Shown here one piece after another: positions 1 through 6,997 of a DNA stretch of 19,294 nt. The translations under genes were made by a program, and so were the position numbers. Below the pieces are notes generated by a model. The model made no database searches. It worked only from the letters and a program-made list of their open reading frames with translations, and was not told the DNA's origin. Where the stretch lies: positions 1 through 19,294 of the forward strand of contig JBBRVU010000066.1 of assembly GCA_038246575.1 (NCBI GenBank), written 5' to 3'. The stretch comes from JACCUZ01 sp038246575. Its GTDB lineage: Bacteria > Actinomycetota > Actinomycetes > JACCUZ01. Position 1 is the stretch's first letter; every line of letters begins with the position of its first letter.

Positions 1-796
1 CACCGACGGCAAAGATGGCCAGGGCCACGGGAAGCGTGTAGCGCTCCTCGGACTGGGCCACGACGAGCGGCCACAGGAACATGTTCCAGGACGTGAGGAA
101 AGTGAGGATGCCCAGGGTGGCCATGGCCGGCTTGCACAGGGGAAGGATGATGCTTCGGAAGATGCGCCACTCTCCGGCGCCGTCGACACGTGCGGCGTGA
201 ATCAGCTCGTCGGGCAGCGACTGCATGAACTGCCGCATGAGGAACACGCCGAAGGGCCCGGCCAGGAAGGGGAAGATGAGCCCGGGCAACGTGTTGACCA
301 GCCCCAGGTTGCTCACGAGGACGAACAGCGGGACGAACGTCACCACGCCGGGCACCATGAGGGTCCCCAGGACGAGGCCGAAGATGATCCGCTTCCCGGG
401 AAAGTCGAGCTTCGCCAGGGCGTACCCGAGCATCGAGCAGAACAGGATGTTCCCCACGGTGATCGTGACTGCCACGACGGCGGTGTTGGTGAAGTACGTG
501 AAGAAGTCCAACTTGGTGAACAGCGTGCGGTAGTTCTCCAGCGTCGGGTCCTGGGGGAGCCACGACGGAGGCACCGCCTTGAGCTCACGGTCGGGACGGA
601 AGGACCCCAACAGCATCCAGAGGAAGGGCCCGACCAGCAGGACGAGCCCGCCGGTCAGGACGACGTAGACCCACGGGATCGGGTGCGGCTCCCCAACAGC
701 GGGGCGACCGGATCGCAACCGTTGCTTCGCGGGCTGCATGTCCGCTGATGCCGCCGCTCCGACGGCGGCTGGCTCGGGTCGGGTCGATGTCGTCAT
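1..796 (-). CDS. Sugar ABC transporter permease, MalG-like (3' end outside window)
   Basis: Inner-membrane permease of a CUT1-type carbohydrate ABC importer; it would form the translocation channel with the neighbouring permease. The 265 visible residues read through to the left edge with no stop, so the C-terminus is missing. A hydrophilic N-terminus (about 1-40) precedes hydrophobic segments near 42-64, 103-124, 137-160 and 170-187. The cytoplasmic EAA loop that docks on the ATPase is at about residues 200-220 (HAARVDGAGEW...ILPL), followed by another membrane segment near 224-246. The ATG at 796 lies 8 bp after the stop of the upstream permease gene, with AGGGG just before it, so it is the third transport gene of the operon. 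The family is clear; the sugar cannot be read from the sequence. Confidence 0.93.
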   Translation of the reverse strand, partial: MTTSTRPEPAAVGAAASADMQPAKQRLRSGRPAVGEPHPIPWVYVVLTGGLVLLVGPFLWMLLGSFRPDRELKAVPPSWLPQDPTLENYRTLFTKLDFFTYFTNTAVVAVTITVGNILFCSMLGYALAKLDFPGKRIIFGLVLGTLMVPGVVTFVPLFVLVSNLGLVNTLPGLIFPFLAGPFGVFLMRQFMQSLPDELIHAARVDGAGEWRIFRSIILPLCKPAMATLGILTFLTSWNMFLWPLVVAQSEERYTLPVALAIFAVG

Positions 797-804
797 GGTG
801 GCCC

Positions 805-1743
805 CTAGTCCCGGTTTCCGAGCAGGCGAAACTGCAGGAAGGTCACGATCGCGATCACGACGAACAACACGTACGACATCGCAGCCGCGTAGTTGTAGTT
901 GCCGAAGCCGAACTGGTTGTACGTGTAGTAGGCAACGGACAAGGTCTTGTCGAGCGGGCCTCCCTGGGTCATGACGAAGGGTTCCTCGAAGAACTGCAGG
1001 TACCCGATCATCGTCACCACACCGCCGAAGAGCAGCGTCGGTCGCAACATCGGCAGCGTGATGTACCGGAACCGGTGCCACCCACCCGCACCGTCGATCG
1101 AGGCTGCCTCGTGCATCTCCTTGGGGACGGTCTGCAGCCCCGCCAGGAGGATGACCACCAGATACCCCATGTTGCGCCACGCGGACATCACGATGAGCGA
1201 GGGCATCGCCCACGTCTCGCTGCGCAGCCAGGAGGGACCCTCGACCCCGACGTACCCCAGCAGTGTGTTGACGATGCCGCTGTCCGGCTGGAGCAGGAAC
1301 CGCCAGACGACGGCGACCGCGACGATGCTCGTCACGACGGGGAGGTAGTAGCCGACCCGGAACACGGTGGTGAACCGGGTGATGCCCGAGTTGAGCCCGA
1401 CGGCAACCACCAGGGCGAGCCCCATGGTCAACGGCACCCCGACCACGACGAAGTAGGCCGTGTTGAAAGCCGCTTGGTGAAACGTCTGGTCGGACAGGAG
1501 ATCGGTGTAGTTCTTCAGGCCGACTGGATTCACCGACAGCGGGCTGCGCACGTCGCGCGACTTCAGGTCGGTGAAGCTCATCAGGAACGACGCCAGCACC
1601 GGCCCCACCGTGAAGACGGAGAAGAGGGCGAGGAACGGCAGGGCGAACAAGTACCCAGCGCGCACCTCCCGCCGCCGCCCCCGGTCGGGGCGTCGGCGGG
1701 TCGCAGGAGACGTCGTGCCAGTCCCTGCAGTCACTGTGGCCAT
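805..1743 (-). CDS. Sugar ABC transporter permease, MalF-like
   Basis: Second membrane permease of the same CUT1 importer, 312 aa, a normal length for this family. A basic N-terminal tail (RRRPDRGRRREVRAG, about 16-30) is followed by a first membrane helix at about 31-56, then hydrophobic segments near 95-117, 130-150, 180-203 and further helices to the C-terminus. The EAA loop is at about 211-230 (HEAASIDGAGGWHRF...ITL), confirming the transporter type. The ATG at 1743 is one base beyond the TGA of the binding-protein gene (TGA-C-ATG). No separate Shine-Dalgarno is evident, so translation is probably coupled. No ATPase gene is present in the window; many actinobacterial CUT1 systems share a distant MsiK-type ATPase, which is the likely partner here (inference). 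Confidence 0.95.
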   Translation of the reverse strand: MATVTAGTGTTSPATRRRPDRGRRREVRAGYLFALPFLALFSVFTVGPVLASFLMSFTDLKSRDVRSPLSVNPVGLKNYTDLLSDQTFHQAAFNTAYFVVVGVPLTMGLALVVAVGLNSGITRFTTVFRVGYYLPVVTSIVAVAVVWRFLLQPDSGIVNTLLGYVGVEGPSWLRSETWAMPSLIVMSAWRNMGYLVVILLAGLQTVPKEMHEAASIDGAGGWHRFRYITLPMLRPTLLFGGVVTMIGYLQFFEEPFVMTQGGPLDKTLSVAYYTYNQFGFGNYNYAAAMSYVLFVVIAIVTFLQFRLLGNRD

Positions 1744-1744
1744 G

Positions 1745-3034
1745 TCAGTTGCCGAAGCCGATGCTGTTGGCCTGCTCCTCGGCCCGGGCGAGTGCAGCCG
1801 CCGAGTCGCTCTTGCCCAGCGACACCTGCTCGATGGCGTCGTCGAGCGGCGCCGCGACCTCCTCCCAGGTCGCGATCGCGGGCGCAGACTTCGCGTCCTT
1901 CAGCTGGTCACCGAAGGCCTTCAGCAGCGGGTCGCTGGCGAGCGTCCCGGACTCCCAGGTGCTCTGGACAGCCGGCAGGCTGCCGACGAGGTCGTAGAGC
2001 TGTTGTTGCTGGGGCTCCTGGGTCAGATAGTCCACGAACTTCCATGCGGTGTCCCGGTTCTCGGAGTCCTTGAAGACGACCAGGTCGCCTCCACCGGTGA
2101 ACGAGGTGCCCGAGGACTCCTTCGGCATGCCCGCGACAGCCCACTTCTTCTCGAAGCCGGCACCGCCCTGGTCACGCAGGATGCCCATGTGCCAGGGTCC
2201 GGACACGAAGGCGCCGATGTCGCCGTTGATGAAGCCGGTCTCCAGCGCCCCCTGGGCGAGGTCGGTCGGTGAGATCTTCTCGGTGAAGAATGAGCCGTAG
2301 TAGTCCAGCGCCTTCTGCATCGGCTCGGTGTCGAAGGTGAACTTGTCGCCGTCGACGAGCTCGGCACCGTCCTGCCACGCGAAGGGCATGTAGGTCTGCC
2401 ACGAGCCCTGCCCACCCGGCTGCAGCGAGATCCCCCACTTGGCGCCGGCCTTGTCCTGCATGCCCGTGGCGAACGCCTTCAGGTCGTCCTGGTTCCAGTC
2501 GGCCGTCGGCGTGACGCCGGCCTTGTCCGCCAGGTCCTTGCGGTAGTAGATCTGCCGGGTCTCGGTGTACCAGGGGGCGCCGAAGGACGTGCCGTCGACG
2601 TCCGTGGTGCTCCACGAGCCCTCGAAGAACCGGCTCGAGTCGATGAGGTCGGTGGGTGTCGGGTCCAGCGCTCCCGTGGCGGCGAACTCCGGCAGCCAGG
2701 TGGTGCCGACCAGGCTCACATCGGGCGTCTGACCGCCGGCGATGGCGGTCGCGATCTTGTCGTGAGCCGCGTCGAACGGGATGACGGTGACCTTGACCTT
2801 TGCGCCGGGGTTGTCCTTCTCGAAGCCGGCCGCGATCTCGCCCATCTTGTCGCCCTCAGCGCCGAGGGCCCAGACGGTGATGTCACCCGTCGCCTTGCCA
2901 CTGTCGACCTTCTTGGCGGATGTGTCGCCGCCACTTGCAGCGGTGTCGCTTCGGCCACAGCCGGTCAACGCGACGGCAACGAGCACAGCCATTGCGGCCG
3001 CGGTGCGCAAGCGCGCCCTAGGTGAAGTTCTCAT
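1745..3034 (-). CDS. Sugar-binding lipoprotein of ABC importer (SBP family 1)
   Basis: Extracellular solute-binding protein that captures the sugar for the two permeases downstream. 429 aa. A lipoprotein signal is clear: basic start MRTSPRARLR, hydrophobic core, then lipobox LTGC with the acylated cysteine at residue 26 and a Ser/Gly-rich linker. The mature part starts ITVWALGAEGD and contains typical family features: GGQTPDVSLVGTTWLPEFAATGAL, an ETRQIYYRKDLADKAGV stretch and FVSGPWHMGIL. The ATG at 3034 overlaps the regulator stop (ATGA), and an AGGAGGA ribosome site lies 9 nt before it, the strongest in the operon, as expected for a protein made in excess over its permeases. The substrate is probably an oligosaccharide, but I cannot name it. 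Confidence 0.95.
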   Translation of the reverse strand: MRTSPRARLRTAAAMAVLVAVALTGCGRSDTAASGGDTSAKKVDSGKATGDITVWALGAEGDKMGEIAAGFEKDNPGAKVKVTVIPFDAAHDKIATAIAGGQTPDVSLVGTTWLPEFAATGALDPTPTDLIDSSRFFEGSWSTTDVDGTSFGAPWYTETRQIYYRKDLADKAGVTPTADWNQDDLKAFATGMQDKAGAKWGISLQPGGQGSWQTYMPFAWQDGAELVDGDKFTFDTEPMQKALDYYGSFFTEKISPTDLAQGALETGFINGDIGAFVSGPWHMGILRDQGGAGFEKKWAVAGMPKESSGTSFTGGGDLVVFKDSENRDTAWKFVDYLTQEPQQQQLYDLVGSLPAVQSTWESGTLASDPLLKAFGDQLKDAKSAPAIATWEEVAAPLDDAIEQVSLGKSDSAAALARAEEQANSIGFGN

Positions 3035-4092
3035 CGATCCCGGTCCTCCTCAGAGTGGTGCCCACAACTGGCACGTTGCACGAGCTGCGCGGGCAGCACC
3101 TCGTGCCGTGGTTCGTTTCTGTCTCCGCCAAGTCGCTCGTGCAGCCGCCGCGCCGCCTTGGCCCCGAGGTCGCGCATCGGCTGGCGGACCGTGGTCAGTC
3201 CGGGGCGGGAGTGCCGCGCGGCCATGACGTCGTCCCAGCCGGTGATCGCCAGGTCGTCGGGGATGCGCAGCCCGAGGTGCTCGGCCGCGAGGGTCGCGCC
3301 GAGCGCGATCTCGTCGTTGGCGCAGATGAGGGCCCGGGGTGGCCGGCCGCGGAGCAGCCGATCGGCAGCAGCCCGGCCGTCGTCCTCGCTGAATGCGCAC
3401 GCGATCGACGACTCCGGGGCGGGAACCCCGGCATCGGCCAGAGCCCGGGTGAAACCCTGCCACCGTTGGTGGGTGTCACTCGATGCCTCGGCGTCGCCGA
3501 GGAACTCGAAAGCGCTGTAGCCGTGGTCGCGTGCCAGGTGGGTGGTCAGGGCGTAGGCCCCGTCCTCGTTCTCGACGCGGAGGGAGTCAGCGCCGTCCAC
3601 CGGGTCGCGGGCCAGGACCACCAGGGGCAGGCCCCGGCTCACCAGCTCGCGGAGCACGTCGTCGCCGACGGTCCGGCCCAGCACGACCATGCAGTCGACG
3701 CGGGTGGCGAGATCGAGAACCATCTCACGGGCCGCCTCGCGCCCGTGCGTCGAGAGGATCAGCACCCCGCGGCCCGCCTCGGCCGCGACCTCCTCGTAGG
3801 CCAGCACCACCTCGGCGTAGTAGGGGCCGGAGAGGTCGGGAAAGACGATGCCGTTGGCCGCATGGCTGCCCAGCGCGAGCGAGCGGGCCGACCGGCTGGG
3901 CATGTACTGCATGGCGTCGACCGCCGCGAGCACGCGGTCCCGCGTGGCGGGCGTGACAGCAACGGTGCCGCGCAGCACCCGGGAGACCGTGGCGATGGAG
4001 ACACCGGCCTCGCGGGCGACCTGGTAGATCGTCGCGTCCTTCGCCGGGCGAACCGGCTGCAACGACTCTGTAAGCGCTTTCACGGCGCCCAC
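3031..4092 (-). CDS. LacI-family transcriptional repressor of the sugar operon
   Basis: DNA-binding repressor with a sugar-binding sensor domain, up to 353 aa. The helix-turn-helix and hinge are at about residues 20-75 (ATIYQVAREAGVSIATVSRVLRG, then PSRSARSLALGSHAANGIVFPD), followed by a periplasmic-binding-protein-like effector domain to about 325 and a charged tail. It is the first gene of the transporter operon and overlaps the binding-protein start by 4 bp, so it probably controls its own operon. The start is uncertain. GTG at 4092 is the longest reading, but it places a LacI-type operator (4069-4082) inside the first codons, and no start has a good Shine-Dalgarno. Alternatives are GTG 4083 (possibly leaderless) and TTG 4062, which leaves a more usual short lead of 10 residues before ATIYQVA. 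Confidence 0.95.
   Translation of the reverse strand: MGAVKALTESLQPVRPAKDATIYQVAREAGVSIATVSRVLRGTVAVTPATRDRVLAAVDAMQYMPSRSARSLALGSHAANGIVFPDLSGPYYAEVVLAYEEVAAEAGRGVLILSTHGREAAREMVLDLATRVDCMVVLGRTVGDDVLRELVSRGLPLVVLARDPVDGADSLRVENEDGAYALTTHLARDHGYSAFEFLGDAEASSDTHQRWQGFTRALADAGVPAPESSIACAFSEDDGRAAADRLLRGRPPRALICANDEIALGATLAAEHLGLRIPDDLAITGWDDVMAARHSRPGLTTVRQPMRDLGAKAARRLHERLGGDRNEPRHEVLPAQLVQRASCGHHSEEDRDR
3044..3050 (-). promoter_or_regulatory. Strong ribosome binding site for the binding protein
   Basis: AGGAGGA on the minus strand, 9 nt before the ATG at 3034 and inside the 3' end of the regulator gene. It supports the chosen start and suggests the binding protein is translated efficiently even though the genes overlap. 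Confidence 0.75.
4069..4082. promoter_or_regulatory. LacI-family operator
   Basis: TGTAAGCGCTTTCA is a near-perfect palindrome with the central CG and TGTAA/TTTCA arms of LacI/CcpA-type operators (pattern TGWNANCGNTNWCA). It lies just downstream of the TTGACA promoter on the minus strand, where a bound repressor would block transcription start, and it overlaps the 5' end of the longest regulator reading frame. The LacI protein encoded here is the obvious candidate to bind it (inference). Confidence 0.8.
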
Positions 4093-4120
4093 CGTGGACC
4101 CGCGTCGTCCAGTTTGTCAA
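4091..4120 (-). promoter_or_regulatory. Promoter of the LacI/sugar-transport operon
   Basis: On the minus strand a consensus -35 TTGACA (4120-4115) is followed after 18 bp by CACGGT (4096-4091), which keeps only the most conserved A2 and T6 of a -10 box. Transcription would start around 4084-4090, placing the operator at the very beginning of the message. The -35 is convincing and the -10 is weak. Confidence 0.55.
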
Positions 4121-4128
4121 GGGTTTCA
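4115..4128. promoter_or_regulatory. Possible second, degenerate LacI-type site
   Basis: TGTCAAGGGTTTCA fits the operator pattern of 4069-4082 except that the central CG is GG. Its centre is 46 bp from the first site and it covers the -35 hexamer. It could be a weak auxiliary operator or chance similarity arising from the TTGACA box. Confidence 0.35.
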
Positions 4129-4184
4129 GTGGTCTGACCGTCAGGTCGTGCTCATCCCTGGGATTGACGGCTGGCAGGCAGGTG

Positions 4185-4203
4185 GCTCACAGGCTGCTCA
4201 CAG
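4185..4203 (+). promoter_or_regulatory. 8-3-8 direct repeat upstream of htrA-type gene (MprA-box-like)
   Basis: Two identical octamers GCTCACAG (4185-4192 and 4196-4203) are separated by GCT, a period of 11 bp or one helical turn, typical of OmpR/PhoB-class response regulators that bind as tandem dimers. From memory, the mycobacterial MprA box is described as two 8-bp repeats separated by 3 nt, and MprAB controls the HtrA-type protease gene pepD. The layout here matches; the regulator itself is not in the window. Confidence 0.6.
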
Positions 4204-4226
4204 GAATCGGACGCAGGCTCCCTGTC

Positions 4227-5492
4227 ATGACTCAGCAGACCGGGCTACCGGAGTACCCATCGACGCAGGACGGCTCGTGGCCGGACACGACGCCGACCGA
4301 ACCCCAGGGCTACCGCGCGTCGGACCCGTGGTCGAGCGAGCCGACCGAGTCCCACGACGAGCCGCCGGCCCCTCCGGCCCCGCCTGCTCCCCCGGCCGCC
4401 GAGCGACCCCGGCGCGGCGTCACGCTGCTCGTGGCCGTCGCCCTCGCCGCCGGGCTCGTCGGTGGTGGCGCGGGCGCTGTGCTCACCAACGCGCTGGACG
4501 ACAACGCCACGAGCACCCCGTCGTCGTCGACCGCGCTCGGGCGCGCCACGGGTTCGACCACCAGCTCAGGATCGTCCTCCGGTCAGTCGATCGAGGCGGT
4601 CGCCGGTGCCGTGCTCCCCAGTGTCGTGTCGATCCAGGTGACGACGGCCAACGGTGGCGGCGAGGGCAGCGGCGTGATCCTCAGCGCCGACGGGACGATC
4701 CTCACCAACAACCACGTCGTGGCCGACGCCGCGTCTGGTGGCAGTCTCGAGGTCGCCTTCAACGACGGCTCCACCGCCAAGGCCACCATCGTCGGCCGGG
4801 ACCCCGTCACCGACCTGGCCGTCATCAAGGCTGTCGGGGTCAGTGGGCTCACCCCCGCCACGCTCGGCAGGTCGGCCGACCTCCAGCCCGGCGAGACGGT
4901 CATCGCGATCGGCTCCCCCCTCGGCCTGCAGGGCACCGTCACCAGCGGCATCGTCAGTGCGCTGGACCGCCCGGTCCGCACCGGTGGCGCCGGCTCCGCG
5001 GAGTCGGCCAGCACCGTGATCGACGCCTTGCAGACCGACGCGGCGATCAACCCGGGGAACTCCGGAGGGCCGCTGGTCAACCTCGACGGGCAGGTCGTCG
5101 GCATCAACAGCGCCATCGCCACCCTCGGCGGCAGCGCGAGCGGGCAGTCCGGCTCGATCGGGCTCGGCTTCTCCATCCCGATCGACCAGGCACGCAACAT
5201 CGCGACCCAGCTCGTCGACACCGGCACCGCGAAGCACGCGCTGCTCGGGGTCAGCGTCCAGGACGCGTCGACCGGAGCCGGCATCGGCACCGTCAGCCCC
5301 GGCGGCGCAGCGGCGAAGGCCGGGCTCCAGAACGGTGACGTCGTCCTCAAGGTCGACGGCCGACCGGTGGATGGGGCCGACTCCCTGATCGCGGCCATCC
5401 GCTCCCACCAGCCCGGTGACTCGGTCACCCTGGACTACCAGCGCGGCGGGAAGGACTCGACGGTCCCCGTCACGCTCGGCAGCGACGGCTGA
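4227..5492 (+). CDS. HtrA/DegP-type membrane-anchored serine protease with PDZ domain
   Basis: Envelope protein-quality-control protease, 421 aa from the ATG at 4227; a TTG at 4164 would add 21 residues but would run through the upstream direct repeat. A cytoplasmic Pro/Asp-rich tail (1-60, with PPAPPAPPAPPAA) precedes one membrane helix (about 64-88) and a Ser/Thr-rich linker. The chymotrypsin-like domain has a complete triad: His163 (TNNHVV), Asp196 (TDLAVI) and Ser279 (GNSGGP). A single PDZ domain spans about 335-415 (LLGVSVQDAS...AKAGLQNGDVVLKVDGRPV). The domain order matches actinobacterial HtrA/PepD proteins. It is divergent from the sugar operon. The upstream 8-3-8 repeat suggests envelope-stress control, and a strong hairpin follows the stop. 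Confidence 0.95.
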   Translation: MTQQTGLPEYPSTQDGSWPDTTPTEPQGYRASDPWSSEPTESHDEPPAPPAPPAPPAAERPRRGVTLLVAVALAAGLVGGGAGAVLTNALDDNATSTPSSSTALGRATGSTTSSGSSSGQSIEAVAGAVLPSVVSIQVTTANGGGEGSGVILSADGTILTNNHVVADAASGGSLEVAFNDGSTAKATIVGRDPVTDLAVIKAVGVSGLTPATLGRSADLQPGETVIAIGSPLGLQGTVTSGIVSALDRPVRTGGAGSAESASTVIDALQTDAAINPGNSGGPLVNLDGQVVGINSAIATLGGSASGQSGSIGLGFSIPIDQARNIATQLVDTGTAKHALLGVSVQDASTGAGIGTVSPGGAAAKAGLQNGDVVLKVDGRPVDGADSLIAAIRSHQPGDSVTLDYQRGGKDSTVPVTLGSDG

Positions 5493-5504
5493 CGCCCACC
5501 CGGG

Positions 5505-5549
5505 CAGCACAAGGCCCCTCGACCTCATGCGTCGAGGGGCCTTGTGCTG
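5505..5549 (+). terminator. Perfect 19-bp hairpin after the HtrA gene
   Basis: The arms 5505-5523 and 5531-5549 are exact reverse complements (19 bp, GC-rich) with a 7-nt loop CTCATGC, starting 12 bp after the protease stop. There is no T-run, as is common for actinobacterial terminators. It separates the protease from the downstream PAC2 gene, so the two are probably transcribed separately or the second only weakly by readthrough. Confidence 0.8.
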
Positions 5550-5603
5550 TGTCTACCCGACCCGCGACCCCCCGTTGTGGTCCGACACGCCACGGCCCGG
5601 GTG

Positions 5604-5608
5604 GGAGG
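5604..5608 (+). promoter_or_regulatory. Ribosome binding site deciding the PAC2 start
   Basis: GGAGG ends 8 nt before GTG 5617 and 11 nt before ATG 5620; the two starts are adjacent codons in the same frame. The spacing slightly favours the GTG, which would add one residue. Starts further upstream inside the protease gene have no such site. Confidence 0.6.
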
Positions 5609-5619
5609 ATGGCGCGGTG

Positions 5620-6606
5620 ATGGATCCCCGCGACCTCTACCGGATGCACAAGTCGTACGAGCCCACCTCACCGCTGCCGGCCGATGGTGGGACGGGGTCA
5701 ACCGGCGAGGACCAGACGGCGCCCGGCCCCGTGCTCCTGCAGGTCCTCACCGGCTTCGTCGATGCCGGCCAGGCGGGGGCGCAGGCTCGTGACCACCTGC
5801 TCGCCACCATGACCCACCGCCCCGTCGCCGTCTTCGACGTCGACCTGCTCCTCGACTACCGCTCGCGACGGCCCCCGATGATCTTCGTCGGTGATCACTG
5901 GGAGAGCTACGAGGACCCGCGCCTGGTCCTGCACGAGCTGACCGACCCCGCCGGCACCCGCTTCCTCCTCCTCGAGGGGGCGGAGCCGGACATCGCCTGG
6001 GAGCGGTTCATCACCGCCGTCACCGCGCTGATCGAGTCCCTCGGTGTGCGCCTGACCATCGGGATCCATGGCATCCCGATGGGGGTGCCCCACACCCGGC
6101 CCACGGCCGTGACCGCGCACGGGAACCGGCCCGAGCTGGTGGCTGGCCGCGACACCTGGGTGGGCACCGTCCAGGTCCCTGGCAGCATCACCAACCTGCT
6201 CGAGCTGCGACTCGGCCAGTCCGGCCACGACGCCATGGGATTCGCCGTCCACGTGCCGCACTACCTGTCGCAGTCCGACTACCCCGACGCGGCCGCAGTG
6301 CTGCTGGAGAACGTCGCCGCCGTCACCGACCTGACGCTGCCGACCGCGGCGCTGCGCAGTGCCGCGGAGCGCAACCGCACCGAGCTGGACGAGCAGGTTG
6401 CCGAGTCCAGCGAGGTCGCCGCCGTGGTCAACGCGCTGGAAGAGCAGTACGACGAGTACGTCGCCTCGCGCGGCGGCGATGCCCCCGGCGACGACCAGGG
6501 CCTGCTGGCCGGCCGGGCGGGCTTCCCCACCCCGGACGAGCTCGCCGCCGAGCTGGAGCGGTTCCTCGCCGACCACGGCAAGGGCGGCGACGACCCCCAG
6601 ACCTAG
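5620..6606 (+). CDS. PAC2-family protein
   Basis: 328 aa from ATG 5620 (GTG 5617 is the alternative). The sequence matches the PAC2 family, named after eukaryotic and archaeal proteasome-assembly chaperones and common in actinobacteria, where its role is not established. Characteristic stretches are VLLQVLTGFVDAGQAGAQARDHL (about 39-61), VFDVDLLLDYRSRRPPM (71-87), GIHGIPMGVPHTRP (148-161) with HGN at 167-169, and GFAVHVPHYLSQSDYPDAA (207-225). The C-terminal part (about 245-325) is acidic and helical, including LDEQVAESSEVAAVVNALEEQYDEYV. No signal peptide or membrane segment is seen, so it is cytoplasmic. It lies behind the HtrA protease but across a strong hairpin, so a shared protein-turnover role is only a suggestion. 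Confidence 0.9.
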   Translation: MDPRDLYRMHKSYEPTSPLPADGGTGSTGEDQTAPGPVLLQVLTGFVDAGQAGAQARDHLLATMTHRPVAVFDVDLLLDYRSRRPPMIFVGDHWESYEDPRLVLHELTDPAGTRFLLLEGAEPDIAWERFITAVTALIESLGVRLTIGIHGIPMGVPHTRPTAVTAHGNRPELVAGRDTWVGTVQVPGSITNLLELRLGQSGHDAMGFAVHVPHYLSQSDYPDAAAVLLENVAAVTDLTLPTAALRSAAERNRTELDEQVAESSEVAAVVNALEEQYDEYVASRGGDAPGDDQGLLAGRAGFPTPDELAAELERFLADHGKGGDDPQT

Positions 6607-6650
6607 CCCCCCCGGCCCCACCCCCACCCCCACTCCCACCCCCGGCCCCA
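6607..6650 (-). other. G-quadruplex-capable tract (minus strand)
   Basis: The plus strand has seven runs of three or more C (lengths 7, 4, 5, 5, 3, 5, 4) separated by 1-3 bases, starting directly after the PAC2 stop codon. The minus strand therefore has seven matching G-runs with very short loops, far above the usual four-run requirement for a G-quadruplex. Confidence 0.6.
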
Positions 6651-6652
6651 CG

Positions 6653-6714
6653 TTTTCCATGATCGGAGATGGAACGCGGACTAGAGACCGCGCTTCATCT
6701 CCGATCATGGAAAA
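6653..6714. repeat. 27-nt imperfect palindrome, REP-like or terminator
   Basis: The left arm 6653-6679 and right arm 6688-6714 match for the first 19 positions (TTTTCCATGATCGGAGATG against its complement), then have two mismatches, then pair again over CGCGG; the loop is 8 nt (ACTAGAGA). The stem begins with T and ends with A, so neither strand leaves a free T-run after it. The AT-rich arms contrast with the surroundings and look more like an interspersed palindromic element than a standard terminator, though it could end PAC2 transcription. Confidence 0.7.
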
Positions 6715-6912
6715 AGCGGGCGGGCTTTTGCGCGAGAGGGCGAGAGGGCGGCAGGCGTGGCTGCGTGGCTGCGGGGCCGGACGCTTGCTGGTGAGAGGGA
6801 CGCCGGGCTGGGAGCACCTCACGGCGCAGGGCCGCTCGAGGCGGCTTCACATGGGACCCGGGGCTACCGCAGCCCGGCGCCCTCACCGACCCCCGAAGGA
6901 GCCGCATCAAGT

Positions 6913-6938
6913 GTGACAAGCCGGCGCGGCATTGTCAC
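6913..6938 (-). terminator. Hairpin downstream of the 210-aa gene
   Basis: GTGACAA and GCCG pair with CGGC and TTGTCAC across a 3-nt GCG loop, giving an 11-bp stem with one bulged A (6931). It lies 59 bp beyond the stop of the minus-strand gene and is a plausible factor-independent stop without a T-run. Its GTGACAA/TTGTCAC outer arms could alternatively be a protein-binding site. Confidence 0.45.
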
Positions 6939-6997
6939 GTCCGGCACCCCTGTGACTCCGGCGGCGTGCTGAGCAGCTGCTCGACGAAGCCCCGGGC

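Larger units (their letters stand above)
6607..6997. other. 391-bp non-coding region
   Basis: No convincing gene lies between the PAC2 stop and the stop of the minus-strand gene at 6998. It holds, in order, a C-run tract (6607-6650), a 27-nt imperfect palindrome (6653-6714), low-complexity direct repeats (GCGAGAGG twice near 6733-6748, GTGGCTGC twice near 6757-6772), a small GGGCT/AGCCC hairpin at 6861-6875, a bulged 11-bp hairpin (6913-6938) and the 12-bp palindrome GAGCAGCTGCTC (6971-6982). I recognise no known riboswitch or structural RNA in it. Confidence 0.7.

Noticed and set aside
5698..6822. 374-residue minus-strand open frame
   Set aside because: Antisense of the PAC2 gene; its start falls in the non-coding palindrome region and the product is low in complexity.
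6757..6972. 71-residue plus-strand open frame in the non-coding region
   Set aside because: No ribosome site, low-complexity composition and it crosses a hairpin.
6720..6997. Cyclic-di-AMP or other riboswitch
   Set aside because: No conserved core that I recognise, and no plus-strand gene follows within reach.
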